Part shown: positions 1 through 11,086 of the stretch, in pieces
Numbering within the stretch: the stretch's first letter is position 1
How the letters are laid out: each line of letters begins with the position of its first letter
NCBI GenBank assembly: GCA_001695595.3
Contig: MBPM02000063.1
Span: 372,001 to 436,000 of the forward strand
Source: Plasmopara viticola
Lineage: Eukaryota; Oomycota; Peronosporomycetes; Peronosporales; Peronosporaceae
Direction: 5' to 3'
Length of the DNA stretch: 64,000 nucleotides
Position numbers and translations under genes: made by a program
The notes under the pieces: generated by a model
Databases searched by the model: none
Seen by the model: the letters and a program-made list of their open reading frames with translations, nothing else
What the model was told of the DNA's origin: nothing

Positions 1-1
1 C

Positions 2-1675
2 GAAGACAAAATTAAAAAGCAATTGGAAGGTCTCGCCTCCAAAGAGCCGAAGGCGACTCAGTCGCTTCTTGATTTCTTTGCCCCACCAGCAAGTCTACAA
101 AATATCACGGTGGAGCTGCGCGACTCAAGGGACACGAACCCCACCACTTTGGTCGATGTCTATGCCCTTGTGAGTCAGCTTTGCTTAAAGAACCTCGTCC
201 CTGCCATTGCTTTTCAGCTCGACTCGGTTCGGTGTCGTCAACTTTTCAATCAGCTTCTAGCATCTATCGAGGCTGCTGAGAGTACGAAGTATCCCAATTT
301 TCGCGAAAAGGTTCAGCTTGAATATGCTGAGTGGGAGAAAAATCAGGCGAGTATGAGAAAGCGCGAGGCAAAGGTGAAGGCTAAGGGCAAGGAAGAAGAC
401 GATCGCGAGGCACAGGCATTTGAAGAAAAGCCGCCTCCGGATATTTACGCACCGCATCCCGATTTTGTGCTCACCCCTGCGGGATCCCGTCTTGCAGCCA
501 CAGAATTTAAAGAGATCAAGTGGCAGCTTCGTCGCGAGCTGTCAGAGGACTCAGACGACGGACATGCTCTCGTACGCTCGCTGCGCCGAGGTATTGCCAT
601 ATACAATCAAAACTTGCCGGCTGCGTACTTGCGTATTGTTCAAACGCTTGCCCAGGCTGGTCGTCTGGCGGTTGTGTTCTCGGATGACTCTCTCGCATAC
701 GGTGTTAATATGCCATTCCGTACATGCTGTTTTTGCGAGGACACAGCGGAAGATGTCTTGACGTCGCTTATGGTGCAGCAGATGGCTGGTCGTGCCGGTC
801 GCCGTGGTCTTGATCGTCAAGGAAACATTTTGTTTGCGGGTCTGTCATGGTCTCGTATCCAGTTTTTGATGCGTGGCTTGCTGCCGGATGTCACGGGCCG
901 TAAGTCACTGTACCCGACAATTGCTCTGCAAAAATTACTTTCGAGCCATGTGACTAGTGACATTATGCAGCGCATTGTTGCGCATCCACTACACGAGTAC
1001 ATGATAACGAATGCGACTCAGTCCTCGCCCCAGACACAAGAATCTTACTTAACCAAATCAATTGGTTGGATGGCTCACTTTGGTTTGACAAAGCCTGGGT
1101 ACAATCTTGCTCAAGATGTGTCCGTTGCTAAGCTGGTTTGGGAATGTCGTGATGATCCGTCAGAGGCGTTAGGCATATTTTGGATTTTAGAGGCAATTTT
1201 AAAAGAGTTCCATCACAAACCTGGTGATAACATTGCGCTGCAGCTTGCTCTATTCAACATGTTGTTGCGTGTCGTTGACCGTGAAAAGTTTCACCCCGAG
1301 TATGCACACGGATCAGAACTCGCTCCGCTTCCTGGACAAGAAGAAACTTGGGAAAAAATTTCGGCGCTGCTTGAGTCGTACGAAGCTAAGCTTAGTGAAC
1401 TGGGTGAGAACGCACCAGAGGAGCTGCGACTGCGAGTGGCCTTATCCGACCCGCTCGATGGCTACGTCTTTCGCACTGTTGTGGAAAATTTAATTCCACA
1501 AGGACTTGGTACGTCACAGCTAAACCAAATTAAGAAGCGTCTACGGCACGTAGGGGACCGTCTTCGTTTGATGCATAATTTGCTCATGTACAGTGGACGC
1601 TTCGGTGAGTTAGAGGAGATTGTGCGCAAGTGTTTCCGCCGAATTAAATGGATTCTTATTGACTCCGAAGTTTAA
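2..1675 (+). CDS. DDX60-like Ski2-family RNA helicase, C-terminal part (5' end outside window)
   Basis: The frame is open from base 2 with no in-frame ATG before helicase sequence, so this is the last ~557 residues of a gene entering from the left. Around residues 220-285 it has the second RecA-lobe signature of Ski2-like helicases: a VVFSDDSLAYGVNMPFRTC stretch (motif V region) and QQMAGRAGRRGLD (motif VI, with the two arginines that contact ATP). The winged-helix/helical C-terminal part follows. In DDX60 proteins this order and the cysteine-containing segment after motif V are typical. A charged, Lys/Glu-rich insert lies at residues ~100-145. No intron is needed. The family unwinds or senses RNA; in animals DDX60 is linked to antiviral RNA responses, but its oomycete role is unknown. 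The ATP-binding lobe is not in the window. Confidence 0.8.
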   Translation, partial: EDKIKKQLEGLASKEPKATQSLLDFFAPPASLQNITVELRDSRDTNPTTLVDVYALVSQLCLKNLVPAIAFQLDSVRCRQLFNQLLASIEAAESTKYPNFREKVQLEYAEWEKNQASMRKREAKVKAKGKEEDDREAQAFEEKPPPDIYAPHPDFVLTPAGSRLAATEFKEIKWQLRRELSEDSDDGHALVRSLRRGIAIYNQNLPAAYLRIVQTLAQAGRLAVVFSDDSLAYGVNMPFRTCCFCEDTAEDVLTSLMVQQMAGRAGRRGLDRQGNILFAGLSWSRIQFLMRGLLPDVTGRKSLYPTIALQKLLSSHVTSDIMQRIVAHPLHEYMITNATQSSPQTQESYLTKSIGWMAHFGLTKPGYNLAQDVSVAKLVWECRDDPSEALGIFWILEAILKEFHHKPGDNIALQLALFNMLLRVVDREKFHPEYAHGSELAPLPGQEETWEKISALLESYEAKLSELGENAPEELRLRVALSDPLDGYVFRTVVENLIPQGLGTSQLNQIKKRLRHVGDRLRLMHNLLMYSGRFGELEEIVRKCFRRIKWILIDSEV

Positions 1676-1886
1676 AAAATTGAAGGGCACGTGACAAATT
1701 CTTGACTACGGTGCTGTCAAACCTTCAAAGCCAAAAACAGGATAATGCTGATCTTTAAAAAATACATCGAAAAATTTTTCGTTACTGCGAAATTTAATTT
1801 GTACTAAGCAATCTGCTCATTATCTCGGCAAAAATTATTTTAGCTCCCATGAACTAAATTTTTATTCCGAACCTGCGGCAGTCAGC

Positions 1887-2567
1887 ATGCTGCCAATGAT
1901 TAAGCTAGGTGGCCTGGTGGCTCGCACGCTGACAAAACCCCTGGCGCGTGTAGTCAAATCGCAGTCTAAAGCGCACCCCTTGTTAAATGCCATATGCGAG
2001 CAGTTGGGCCAGCAGCAGCACCGAATGAGTATGAAGTTGCACATGGGCTTTCGTGGCATCTCGAACTACACTATCAAGCCCCTGCCAGCGGATCAAGCAG
2101 TAGAGCATGGCGCGGATTTAATAGGTGAATTGCTCATCTTTTCGGTAGCATTGGGCGTTGCGTCACTCGAGTACTCGCGTTCAGCCGCCAGCGCGCGCGT
2201 GAAGGAGGCCAAGCAGAAGGAATTGCAGCTGCAGGAAGAGCGCGAAATGGAGGCGCGTTTCGAGTATTTAGAGTCGCAGGTGATGTGGCTAAAGGAACAC
2301 TTGATGGAGCTTACGAAAATAGTAGAGAATGAGATTGGTGCGAGGCTGGAAGTTCTTGCGAGTGAGGCTAATTCACAAACGGAGATCGAGGTTATGCAGC
2401 ACAAGCCTTTGGGTGATTTGAGGCCCGCGCGAAGGCGAGAACAACGACTTGACCAAAATGTGCATTTGGGCGCTGACACAGATGAAGAAGTAGCAGCAAA
2501 AGCCTCATCATCCATTGTGAAGCTTTGGACTAGTACATTCGACGCAGTGATGGAATTGTTCAAATGA
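1887..2567 (+). CDS. OPA3-like mitochondrial protein
   Basis: A single-exon ORF of 226 residues from the first ATG after a stop. The N-terminal half matches the OPA3 layout: a basic amphipathic start (KLGGLVARTLTKPLARVVK), then MSMKLHMGFRG, then the block ADLIGELLIFSVALGVASLEYSRSA, the hydrophobic OPA3 core near residues 75-100. A coiled coil follows at ~100-160 and a charged tail of ~60 residues, longer than in the human protein. OPA3 is a small mitochondrial membrane protein; loss in humans causes optic atrophy and 3-methylglutaconic aciduria. Its biochemical activity is not settled. It sits about 210 bp downstream of the helicase on the same strand and converges on the SH3 gene. Confidence 0.85.
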   Translation: MLPMIKLGGLVARTLTKPLARVVKSQSKAHPLLNAICEQLGQQQHRMSMKLHMGFRGISNYTIKPLPADQAVEHGADLIGELLIFSVALGVASLEYSRSAASARVKEAKQKELQLQEEREMEARFEYLESQVMWLKEHLMELTKIVENEIGARLEVLASEANSQTEIEVMQHKPLGDLRPARRREQRLDQNVHLGADTDEEVAAKASSSIVKLWTSTFDAVMELFK

Positions 2568-2822
2568 ATAAAAGCCTAATAACCTCGTCAGTGCAGTAAA
2601 ATGTGCTTTAGGTTGACGACTACCTTTCAACTGCTGGTACGCTTAATTGTTGCTACTCGTTAGCACATTCATTTACAGTGAAAGATTAGCAGTCTTTTCA
2701 TTTAGAAGCAACGCGCGTATATTATAGTAATTGCGCTACTCTGTCAAGCAAGTGGCAAGGAAACTTTTAGACGACTAAAAACAATTTAGCAAATTGGGGG
2801 AGACAATCTTAAAACGCTAGCA

Positions 2823-4635
2823 TCAAACTCCCATTCGATTTGTCTGATTGCCGCGTGTTAAAACAGGCAATTTCGACATTATCACTGGTCGAGGAGCTCG
2901 CAGACCTGACGGAGCGACAGACTGGCGAAGGTTTGGAGACTTCTCCGAAACTTTAGGAAGAAAAGAGCCATCCGTGCCGCTGCTCCTTCGTGGTCCAGGT
3001 AACTTTACTTCTTGCTGCCTGATCTGCAAGTGAACCAATTGATTTGCCGAATTTTCCAGCATAACAGTCTGTTTTCGCACCAGCGTCTGCAATTTTACGA
3101 CCAAACGTTGCAGGTCATCTATTTTGGCGTCATGATCGCGTAGTGTCACGTTAAGCTGCTGTTGAACTAACATTTTGATCAATTTTACAGCTTCTTTCTT
3201 CATCACCTTTCGGTGCGGTTTGTCCGGTGTCAAAGCCGCAGCTTTTGTGCTTATTAAAAAAGCGGCATCATGTTGTTCATCCTCCTCATTTTTCAGCCCT
3301 TTTGAATCCAAAACGCAAACATTTACTTGAACTTGGCAAAGCTGTTGTTCTACTTCTTCAATTGTCTGCTGAAGCATTCGCTCATTTTCAGCACTTTGCT
3401 CAGAGTGTCGACCTTTTTCCTTAGTATATACGACTTGACGCAGCTGGTTCTCCCCTCTGGCTTGACGACCAAATACCGTCCTGGTGATCTGTTGAGCGTT
3501 TGCTCTATTTCGCGTTTGGCATTCAATATGCGCGCGTTTGCACCAAAAGTGTGCCCACCGCATGCGAATCCACTTTTGTATATAAGCTGCCGCTTCTTTT
3601 TCTCGTTGGCAAACTGTTGTTAGTTTGCGGTGTATAAAATACTTGCGTGCAATCTTTGCCGCCGCAGCCTCGCAAGATTTTTCATGCTCCGCTTTGTTTT
3701 TCAACTTGTAATTGGCTCGAATGATCTGAATGTGTCGTCGATAACTTTTCGCAATAAGCGTGGCGGCAGCAATTTTTACGTCTTTCGTATTGAAAACGCG
3801 TCGATTCTCATCCCTCCGCACCTCGTCCTTAATAATGATGTTTCCGATAGTACTTGAATCTCTGTCATCTTCATCGTGGTCAATCTCATGCATGGCGCCC
3901 TGTCGCTGTAGAATAACCGACTCGTCTCTGTCTTCCGTATTGCTTCCACTGCCACCATGCAATAATTGTTCCGTGTTGTTATCATAGTTTCGCTCTCGCC
4001 AACTGTTTTTACGTCTTAAGCTTTTCCATTCTGCCTGCAAAAAAAAATTGTCAAGATACAGGGCGCAATTTCTAAACACTTTAAGACTACGAACCTGTTG
4101 CTGTGCAACTCGCACTTTTCTACTAGCTTGCTCTGCCTCCTCAAGAGATTGCCGCATCTGAACTTTTGCTTTGACATGCCCATGTATTTCACTTCGCTTC
4201 TCGTTTACCTCGCCGTCTCCTTCATATTTGCCTTGAAGCTCAGGTGATGTGTTGAATGTATTTCCGAATTGTTGGTCTTTCCATTGCCGGGCGCTCTCTA
4301 AATCTTGTGGCGTCGAAGGTGCACTAAGTACAAAGCTTTTGGTGCCTCGTACTGGTGAATCAGTCTTGAGTGCTTGTACGTAATTCGATGGAAAAAGGCC
4401 CACAGCATCGGGGTCCTTCACATTGTACCCAAACCACCATCCGTCGTCTTGTAGACGCAAAACTTGAATTACGTCGCCGTCGTAGAACCCCAATTCATCT
4501 GATTCTACACAACCATATACACACATTAGATTGACATAACTCAAAGATAGGAGCGACTACAGTACGTTCAGGTTTGTAGTCATAAAGTGCTGTGACCTGC
4601 CGCTGCCACTTGCCGTCCAAACGGCGCTCCGTCAT
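2823..4635 (-). CDS. SH3-domain protein with IQ-like and coiled-coil regions, three exons
   Basis: Exon 1 is 4635-4566, exon 2 4504-4095, exon 3 4034-2823, giving 563 residues. The first intron (4505-4565, 61 bp) splits the SH3 domain: exon 1 supplies ALYDYKPE and exon 2 supplies SDELGFYDGDVIQVL...DDGWWFGYN...GLFPSNYVQ, a textbook SH3 at residues ~13-68. The second intron (4035-4094) is exactly 60 bp, in frame and free of stops. It is called from GT at the donor and a long pyrimidine run before CAG; left in, it would add 20 non-conserved residues. Residues ~235-350 have IQ-like helices (AKSYRRHIQIIRANYKLK, AAYIQKWIRMRW) that could bind calmodulin, and coiled coils follow. SH3 domains bind proline-rich ligands, so a cytoskeletal or scaffold role is plausible. 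No full-length homologue is recognised. Confidence 0.7.
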
Positions 4636-4910
4636 AAGAAAAAGTAACACTAAAAATTTAGCCGAAAACGTCAAAGTTAGAAATAGTATGCACACTTGTG
4701 GACAAGCTCGTGAAATAATGAATGTACCAAAGTCGAGATTAGAGTTGAAAGAGCAACTTGTTATCAATGCAAATCTAATTATTGCCGTGCAAGGTGCATC
4801 ACACCTTCGCACGCCACTCAAACAATGCGTCTCGGTTGTCGGTTAAATGGTTGTGAGCAACACTGGGAGCTAGCTATATTCTCTTTGAAGTTATCCTTCA
4901 CGTCTAATTA

Positions 4911-6652
4911 CTACAAACTTATTGCGTGCAATTGACGCTCAGCTTCGTACGCGGCCACGAGATCAACAAACTCTTGCCACTCTATCCGTGTCAAGCAGTT
5001 AGCAAGAAATTGTAAATCGAATTCACTCACAAGCGTAATTAAACAGATGTACCTGATTCTTCGACGTCTTCGTGCGGTAATACTCTTGTTTTGTTCTACA
5101 ACCAAACTCGATGTCATACCTCATTTAAAGGATCAAAAAAAATTATTGAGCTTACATTTGCCTCTTGAAAAGATTCCGCTGGTGATAGCACGTGGTTGGT
5201 CTTTTTGTAACCTGATACGATCAAAGAATCCTTGCCCAGCTTCTTCACCTCACGGTTGTAAGTTTTGTGTATCGCAAGTATCTGTTGCTGTGAATGCTTT
5301 AACTTAACATCCGTCTTGCCCTTGGCAAGTTGCAGTCGAGCTACAACTCGCTCTAATTCAGCAATTTGTTCTCTTTTAGCCTGAAGATCAGTGGTGAGGC
5401 CTTGACGCACAGCTAACGTAATTTTCAAATGATCGTTTTGTTTTCGATATTTTGCTTTAAGAGCTTCGTTTTTCTTTTCAAACATGCGAGTTGACTTTGC
5501 CATTTTCTCTTCCAATTGATTTATCGTTCGACGATCACATTTATGCAAAGATTCTGGTTGCAATTTTCGTTCTTTCTGAGGAATCATTTTGCGATCGCGC
5601 TGGTGAGCACCAAAGTCACTAGCTTGTTGCTGAATGCCGTTCAGTACGTCTTGCGTTTTCTGTACCTCACTGTTAAGCTCTTTTCTTGTTTCAACCAGAG
5701 ACAAGTGAAGTAAATTGTGCAAGCCACGAATTTCCTGAACTGAGTTCAAAAGTCTCGATTTTTCGATTCCATTTTGGTGACTTTTAAATTGTGAGTCATG
5801 TTCTCGTCTGGAAAGCTGATCCTCTTTTTCAAGTTGCAAACTATACACTTGTTCTTTCAGTTGCTGACAAAGTTGCGTATGCTTTTGGGCATCACTTGCC
5901 AATTTCTTCTGAATCTCAATCTCGGATCGCTCTTTTTCTATTCGCAGATCTTCGCATGTGCTCGCATGCCCTGTTGCAAGTGTCCGGTAGTTTGCCTCTG
6001 CAACTTCTCGCTGTTGCACTTCATTGTCCAAACGTGTTTGCAGTCGATAATTTTCACTTTTTAAATCCAACGTCATTTTTGTCAAGGCTGCAATCTCACG
6101 CTTCCATAACTCGGTATCGGTTGCAAAGCGAGCTTGTTGGTGCTGAAACAACGTCTCTTTTTCTTTTGCACGTGTCAATTCTTCAATTGACATTTCTTCT
6201 TCACGAGCCATAAGCTTTGCTTGGAAACTTTCCTTTGTATTGGCGAGCTGGCGAGCGTAAAGAGCGTTGGACTGTTCGGACGCAGTAAGTTTTTGCTCCA
6301 AATTCACAATAGTTGATCCCGCCGTGATCGCTTTCTTTTCCAATCGAGCTTTCTCATACGTCAATTGCTTAACCTGAGCCTTTAATGATGTCAATGCCGC
6401 AACAAGCACAGTTGTGTTACCAGTCCCAATGCCGCTTCCAATATCGCTGTCCTCTGCATTGGAGCTTTGAATTTTTGCTCTCTTTGAGTCATTTAATCGA
6501 CCGGGCTCGACACTATCAATCGTCGATGTCGCCGTTGCCGTGACCTGGCTGAACGAGGAATCACTGTACGAATGTCTCAATACTAGCGAATTCTGTGACG
6601 AAACGTCTGATGACCTTTGTTCGTGGTCTTTTGCAAAACTCTTTCTAAACAT
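4911..6652 (-). CDS. Long coiled-coil protein, three exons
   Basis: Exon 1 is 6652-5156, exon 2 5095-5053, exon 3 4981-4911, giving 536 residues. Intron 1 (5096-5155, 60 bp) runs from GTAAGC to TTGTAG and intron 2 (4982-5052, 71 bp) from GTACAT to GATAG with a GCTAAC branch-like site. Joining them replaces an early stop by an in-frame acidic tail (HEDVEES-EWQEFVDLVAAYEAERQ). Residues 1-75 are Ser/Thr-rich and the rest is almost continuous heptad-like coiled coil rich in Glu, Lys and Gln. No catalytic motif is seen. It is probably structural (cytoskeleton, basal body or tethering), but this is inference from composition only. It lies head-to-head with a + ORF whose ATG is 55 bp away, so they would share a promoter region. 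Confidence 0.65.
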
Positions 6653-6707
6653 ACCATGAATAAAACGTTCGATTAGTGTTCGCGGTTCGGATAAAGTTCA
6701 CAACATT

Positions 6708-7173
6708 ATGGCGTACATTACAGCAAACTCAGGAGACCGCGACTTGGTTGTGTTGACTTTAGGGGGTCGAGGGTCCTGCGTACGAAAGCGTAGTGAGCAC
6801 GTCTTCAAATACACTACAATGTCAATGATCTTTACAAATTTGCTTGTTGGCAGTGGACTAGACAGTGTGGCTATTGAGGCGCTGATACTTGGCGACAAGT
6901 CCAAACAAAAGGTCTCGCTTCGACTATCAAACGTTTTTGCAATCAGTCGGTTGCTACAAGGACATGTACAGGATGCAGTGCTTACCTTCTCGATCGCGTG
7001 CCGCTACCATCGTCATCAAGAAAGCCAAAGACTTGATGATGATCAAGATCGTCAAAGTTAACATCGCTTTTACTAGACATAGAAGAGCTCGACCCGCGTC
7101 GGCTCATCGTCGTCACTCCCTAGACGATTGTATAGCTAAATTATTATTGCGCAACGGTCGCTTAAAGATCTAA
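6708..7173 (+). CDS. Small uncertain gene between a divergent promoter and the SUN gene
   Basis: Two overlapping frames are open here. The upstream one begins with ATG at 6708 and gives 117 residues to 7061. The other is open from ~6889 to 7173 and looks more protein-like at its end (SRAATIVIKKAKDLMMIKIVKV, then a basic tail). One possible join is a 49-bp intron at 6912-6960 (AAG|GTCTCG ... CTACAAG|GAC), which links the frames in phase; this is shorter than the other introns here and is not certain. The position fits a real gene: 55 bp from a divergent start and 22 bp before the convergent stop of the SUN gene. No homologue is recognised. Confidence 0.3.
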
Positions 7174-7195
7174 ATGTTCTATTGTGATATCGGCT

Positions 7196-9605
7196 TTACT
7201 TTTTCGAACGCTTTAGAGACGTCGACGATTGGCTTGCTCGTTTTGCTCGATGTCGACGAAACTTATGCGGACCTTCACCAACCATGTCACTAACCAAGGT
7301 TTTTCGCTCAATAGCTGAGTCATCCCACGATGAACCAAACTGTGCATTTCGATTTACGCGTAAAGATCCTGCAGTCATTGCACCGACCACACCCTTTTTA
7401 TCGGAGCTGTTTTCGTGATTTTCCATACGCCAAAACCATTCTCGGAGATCAGCACGTTCCTTGCACTTCGACACACAGCGAAACAGGAGTCGCAGGAGGT
7501 AGAACAGAATAATTAATCCCGATAGAAAGATAGCACACAAAATGCCAGCTTTCATTGTCGTGATAACCTCACGAACAAGGAGCATCTCGTTCTAGCAAGC
7601 AACATTTGTAAAGTTTGTAGACACTGGCAGAAACCCTTATAAACTCTTACCCAAAGTGCCACGTTGTCCCGCCGGAGGTCATCTAGCAGCCGTTCATTAC
7701 TTAATAAAGTTTGCTCGTTCATCGATAATTCTTCCGCTACATAATCCTTCTGTACGTGATATGTACTGTCATGACACACTCGTCGATTTTACAATGCCAA
7801 CAAATAAAACTTACCAGTTCTGTAATTTGATTGCGGACTTCATGAAGCTGTCCACTGAAAGCATCTTGATTTGCCTAGACAAAAAGACCACACCATCAAT
7901 TTCTCTCGTCAATACAAATCGCACACCTTTGACTTTAACAAAACAGCAAGTGTTACCTGCATTAGCTTAATGGCTGCCCATTGTTGAGCATGGGTCTCTT
8001 CGATTTGCCGTGCTATAACACTTTGATTTACCTCTAGAGCTTGGACTATCACGCATTTGGGATAATAAGTAAGTACACCGTCATGACACAAATTGTTTGC
8101 ATCGTGCTCACTCTTTTTCGTGATTCGCACAAAAATGCTTTCAAGCCGTCCGAGCCCTTGAGCTGAAGAACCGATCAAACTGGGAGATGTTGGCACCAAC
8201 GACGATGCTGTGGATGCACTGCTACTTGATGCAGTCGCCTCGGCACTAGGGCCGGTGACGGCAGAAATGCTTGACGTATTTGTAGTCGCGCCACTAGGTA
8301 TTGAGCTTGATGATTGCACAGAGCTTTCGCCAATTTCTAAAGCTACAGCCTCATGACTTGCAGAAGACGAATGATCAGGTGTGCTTAAGCTAGCAGTAAC
8401 TTCTGCCTCGATCTGCTCGGGTGTGTAGTCAACAAGGCAGCACATTCCATTGCTTCGATAATGCTTGATCCTCTGAGTTTCATTGTAAAAAACTGCCACC
8501 ACAGTGTTATTCTTCTCCATCAAACATTGATTAGTGAGCTTTGTCGGGTCCACAATACGAGGCACTGCAATGGTTGCGCTTTCTGACAAAATTGACGGTT
8601 TGGAAGTCGGGACGGCACTTTGAACATCTAAGGCTTCCACCTCTGCATCAATACTTTTTTCCAATTGAGAAATTACTTGCGTGAAAGTCCGACCAAAGAC
8701 TCTACAAAGATAGGACGGCTATTTAGGTCACTTGACAATGGAGAGGCATGCTGCAATTTGCGACGTAAATACGCACCGCAATTGACTCAGTGTGCAGTAG
8801 TACTCGGATCCATAATGCGACAAGATACGAAACTTAATATACCGCACGTGCTGTTGCGCATCCAGCTGAAAAATTTGTTCACCATTCGTTTGTGCAGCCG
8901 TAAAATTGCCCAACACGAGCCACGTGTCAGTAGGATAATTGACACTACCTAGTACTATGAAATCCTTCACGGGGGATGAAAACTTTTCGTAGTTGGCAAC
9001 TGCAATGGCATCTGCATGCACCTGCCACACATATAAAATATTATGAACAGCGTCGTCAGTGTCGCGTCGGTCCCTTTTCCTTTTGCATTGAAATTTGCAC
9101 GCACGTCCTCAGAGAGGCTGATAACGACCCATTTTCGAGGATTTGAGCACGGTATGAGCATGTAACGGTCTTTGTCTGGCACTAAAAGATTTGTGGGGCT
9201 CTTGGTTTCCGGTGCGGCGTCTAATATCGTGGCACCGGCGTCCAGTGACGCATAGTTCTGACGCTTGCGATTGTCAACGTTGTCGACATCCACGACCTCA
9301 AACAACCCGCTGGGGACGTCCAGCAGTGGATCCACATCTTCGTCTGCCAGCTCTGTATTTAACGTGGGCTCGTCCAGCTCTTTAATTTGCTGTACACTTG
9401 ACGAGGCATCGGTGTCGGAATTGACCTTAGTGTCGCCCGCTAATGGCTCATATTTCTTTGACTCTATATCAGGAGACGTTGACTCGCCTGAGGAAATAAC
9501 AATTTTGTCGCTTGACGTCGGCGTGGAATCTGACACAGCATCAGGTGTCACGATACCCCACACGCTGTGGAGCGCCAAGAGATACAGGAGCAGAAGCACG
9601 TGCAT
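7196..9605 (-). CDS. SLP1/osteopotentia-type (mid-SUN) membrane protein, six exons
   Basis: Exons are 9605-9105, 9021-8777, 8701-7957, 7874-7815, 7749-7651 and 7591-7196 (introns 83, 75, 82, 65 and 59 bp), giving 681 residues in one frame. Residues 1-17 are a signal peptide. The SUN domain spans ~115-255: NYASLDAGATILDA, SPTNLLVPDKDRYMLIPC, KWVVISLSEDVHADAIAV, VKDFIVLGS, ending SHYGSEYYCTLSQLRVFG, where exon 3 restores the conserved VFG. A Ser/Ala/Thr-rich linker, a short coiled coil (exons 4-5) and one transmembrane helix at ~565-587 follow, then a basic tail of ~90 residues. This order is that of the SLP1/OPT subfamily, in which the SUN domain is central; members work in the ER or nuclear envelope in protein folding and localisation. 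It converges on the small + gene at 7173. Confidence 0.9.
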
Positions 9606-11086
9606 GAGTTGTTGTACCTGGTGTGAGGTACTCTTGATGATGAATGTGAGCTGATTAAATTATAGAGGACGACCATCGAAACTAGCAAGGAGGGATTCAT
9701 ATATATCACTAAAATTAACACGCCCGTCCATTCATCTTAGTTGTAAAAGAACGTCCCCGAAAGAAGAGCTCGATCGCGAGAATCCAAGAAAAGACCTTGA
9801 TCGCGAGGCCCACGAGTCCCTTCAGCGACCATGCACTGTGCGCATCTCCTAACAAGTAAAAATGGTAGCCGAATCCTTCATAACAAAGCAGGTGCTCACC
9901 ATCATCTTACGAAAGTTGCATTTATACGTCGGCTGGTCCGACAACGTAACTCATTACATTAGTCAAGTCTCTTTGCTGACCACCTCTCACAGGTTGCAGT
10001 TTAATTGTCAACTACGGCTGAAAATGAATATTCAGTGAGAAAAATGTCGCGTCGGATTTGTCAACAACATCAAAAAGTGCCTCCAATCGAATTCGAAAGC
10101 GGCCCGATACATGTTCAACCCGGCAAACGCTGGTGTGCCCAAAAAATCTTACCCTGGAAACACTCCTCCAGCACCATCTGCTTCATAAAATTTTACGAAT
10201 CGAGTATGGAAATATATTCCGTCACTCTTGGTGTCCATGCCACCGTAAGAAAAGAAGGCAAAATCTGCGGGGATTGGAACCATATACTAAAGGAAAAGGT
10301 CACGTCTGCTGTTTATGGCAAATGCACATATGTGCCCAAGTTGTTACCCTTGTGCTACGTCTAAGCCTACCGAACGTGCTAAATATTTTAAAGAATTAGT
10401 AACCTTCTACTTAAAGAGTTGGTTTTCAATCAGTGGTGTGCGTCTTTCTGGTCACTAAAGCAAGGGCTTTAATTCTCACATGCAGCTTAGCAGCTCCTCC
10501 GAGGTTTGTCTGCATAAGGTATTTCATTGAGGTGGAGCTAGTAAGGTAGGCTGTACACATGATTTTCTGAGCCCGATGCGCGATGTCAAAATCTTGTGCT
10601 TACCCTACTGAACTACGAATAATGCTTTTTGTTTGTGTGTTGCTTGAATGTTTGTGTGTAGCTCTTCAAGAATGTGATTGCCTTCACCTTAGAGATAAAA
10701 CTAATACTTCCATACGTTCACACAAATAGACACACACCTTGCACTGAAATGACGAACAGTTCCTGCCTTAGTAGTATGTCGCACCAGTACATCATTTTTC
10801 AATAGACCTTTAGCAAATCGGCTTGTGCTGAGACAGCTTCCAATTTTTACCTCAATACGTCGTCCGTGTTTTGCTTGGTAAGAATTTACAACTTCTACTA
10901 TTTGCACACTGCATATTCCACACGCTACCTTCGACGAGTAGGTAGGTCACCTAAGCTAAAACTGCTTGGTCCTCGCAGACAGCGCAGTATGTGTGCCGAG
11001 ACTGTCACGCCCTTTGTTTTTCAAGTTGCACTTAACAAATCTGCTCACCCATCTATGGGTATAAACCCTTATATGTCAATGCACTG
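9606..11086. other. Gene-poor spacer with an open but unresolved segment at 9,861-10,440
   Basis: This stretch follows the SUN gene start. From 9,861 an ATG opens a 58-codon frame (MVAESFITKQ...), and from about 10,000 to 10,400 all three + frames stay open for roughly 45-120 codons, none with a recognisable domain or a good ATG. One frame reads FVNNIKKCLQSNSKAARYMF and looks like protein. I could not find introns that join them. It may be a small gene with introns or a decayed coding copy. The last ~600 bp before the satellite array shows nothing I can name. Confidence 0.3.

Noticed and set aside
2093..2563. A 156-residue minus-strand ORF opposite OPA3
   Set aside because: It is the antisense shadow of the OPA3-like gene, with Ser/Cys-rich composition and no homology.
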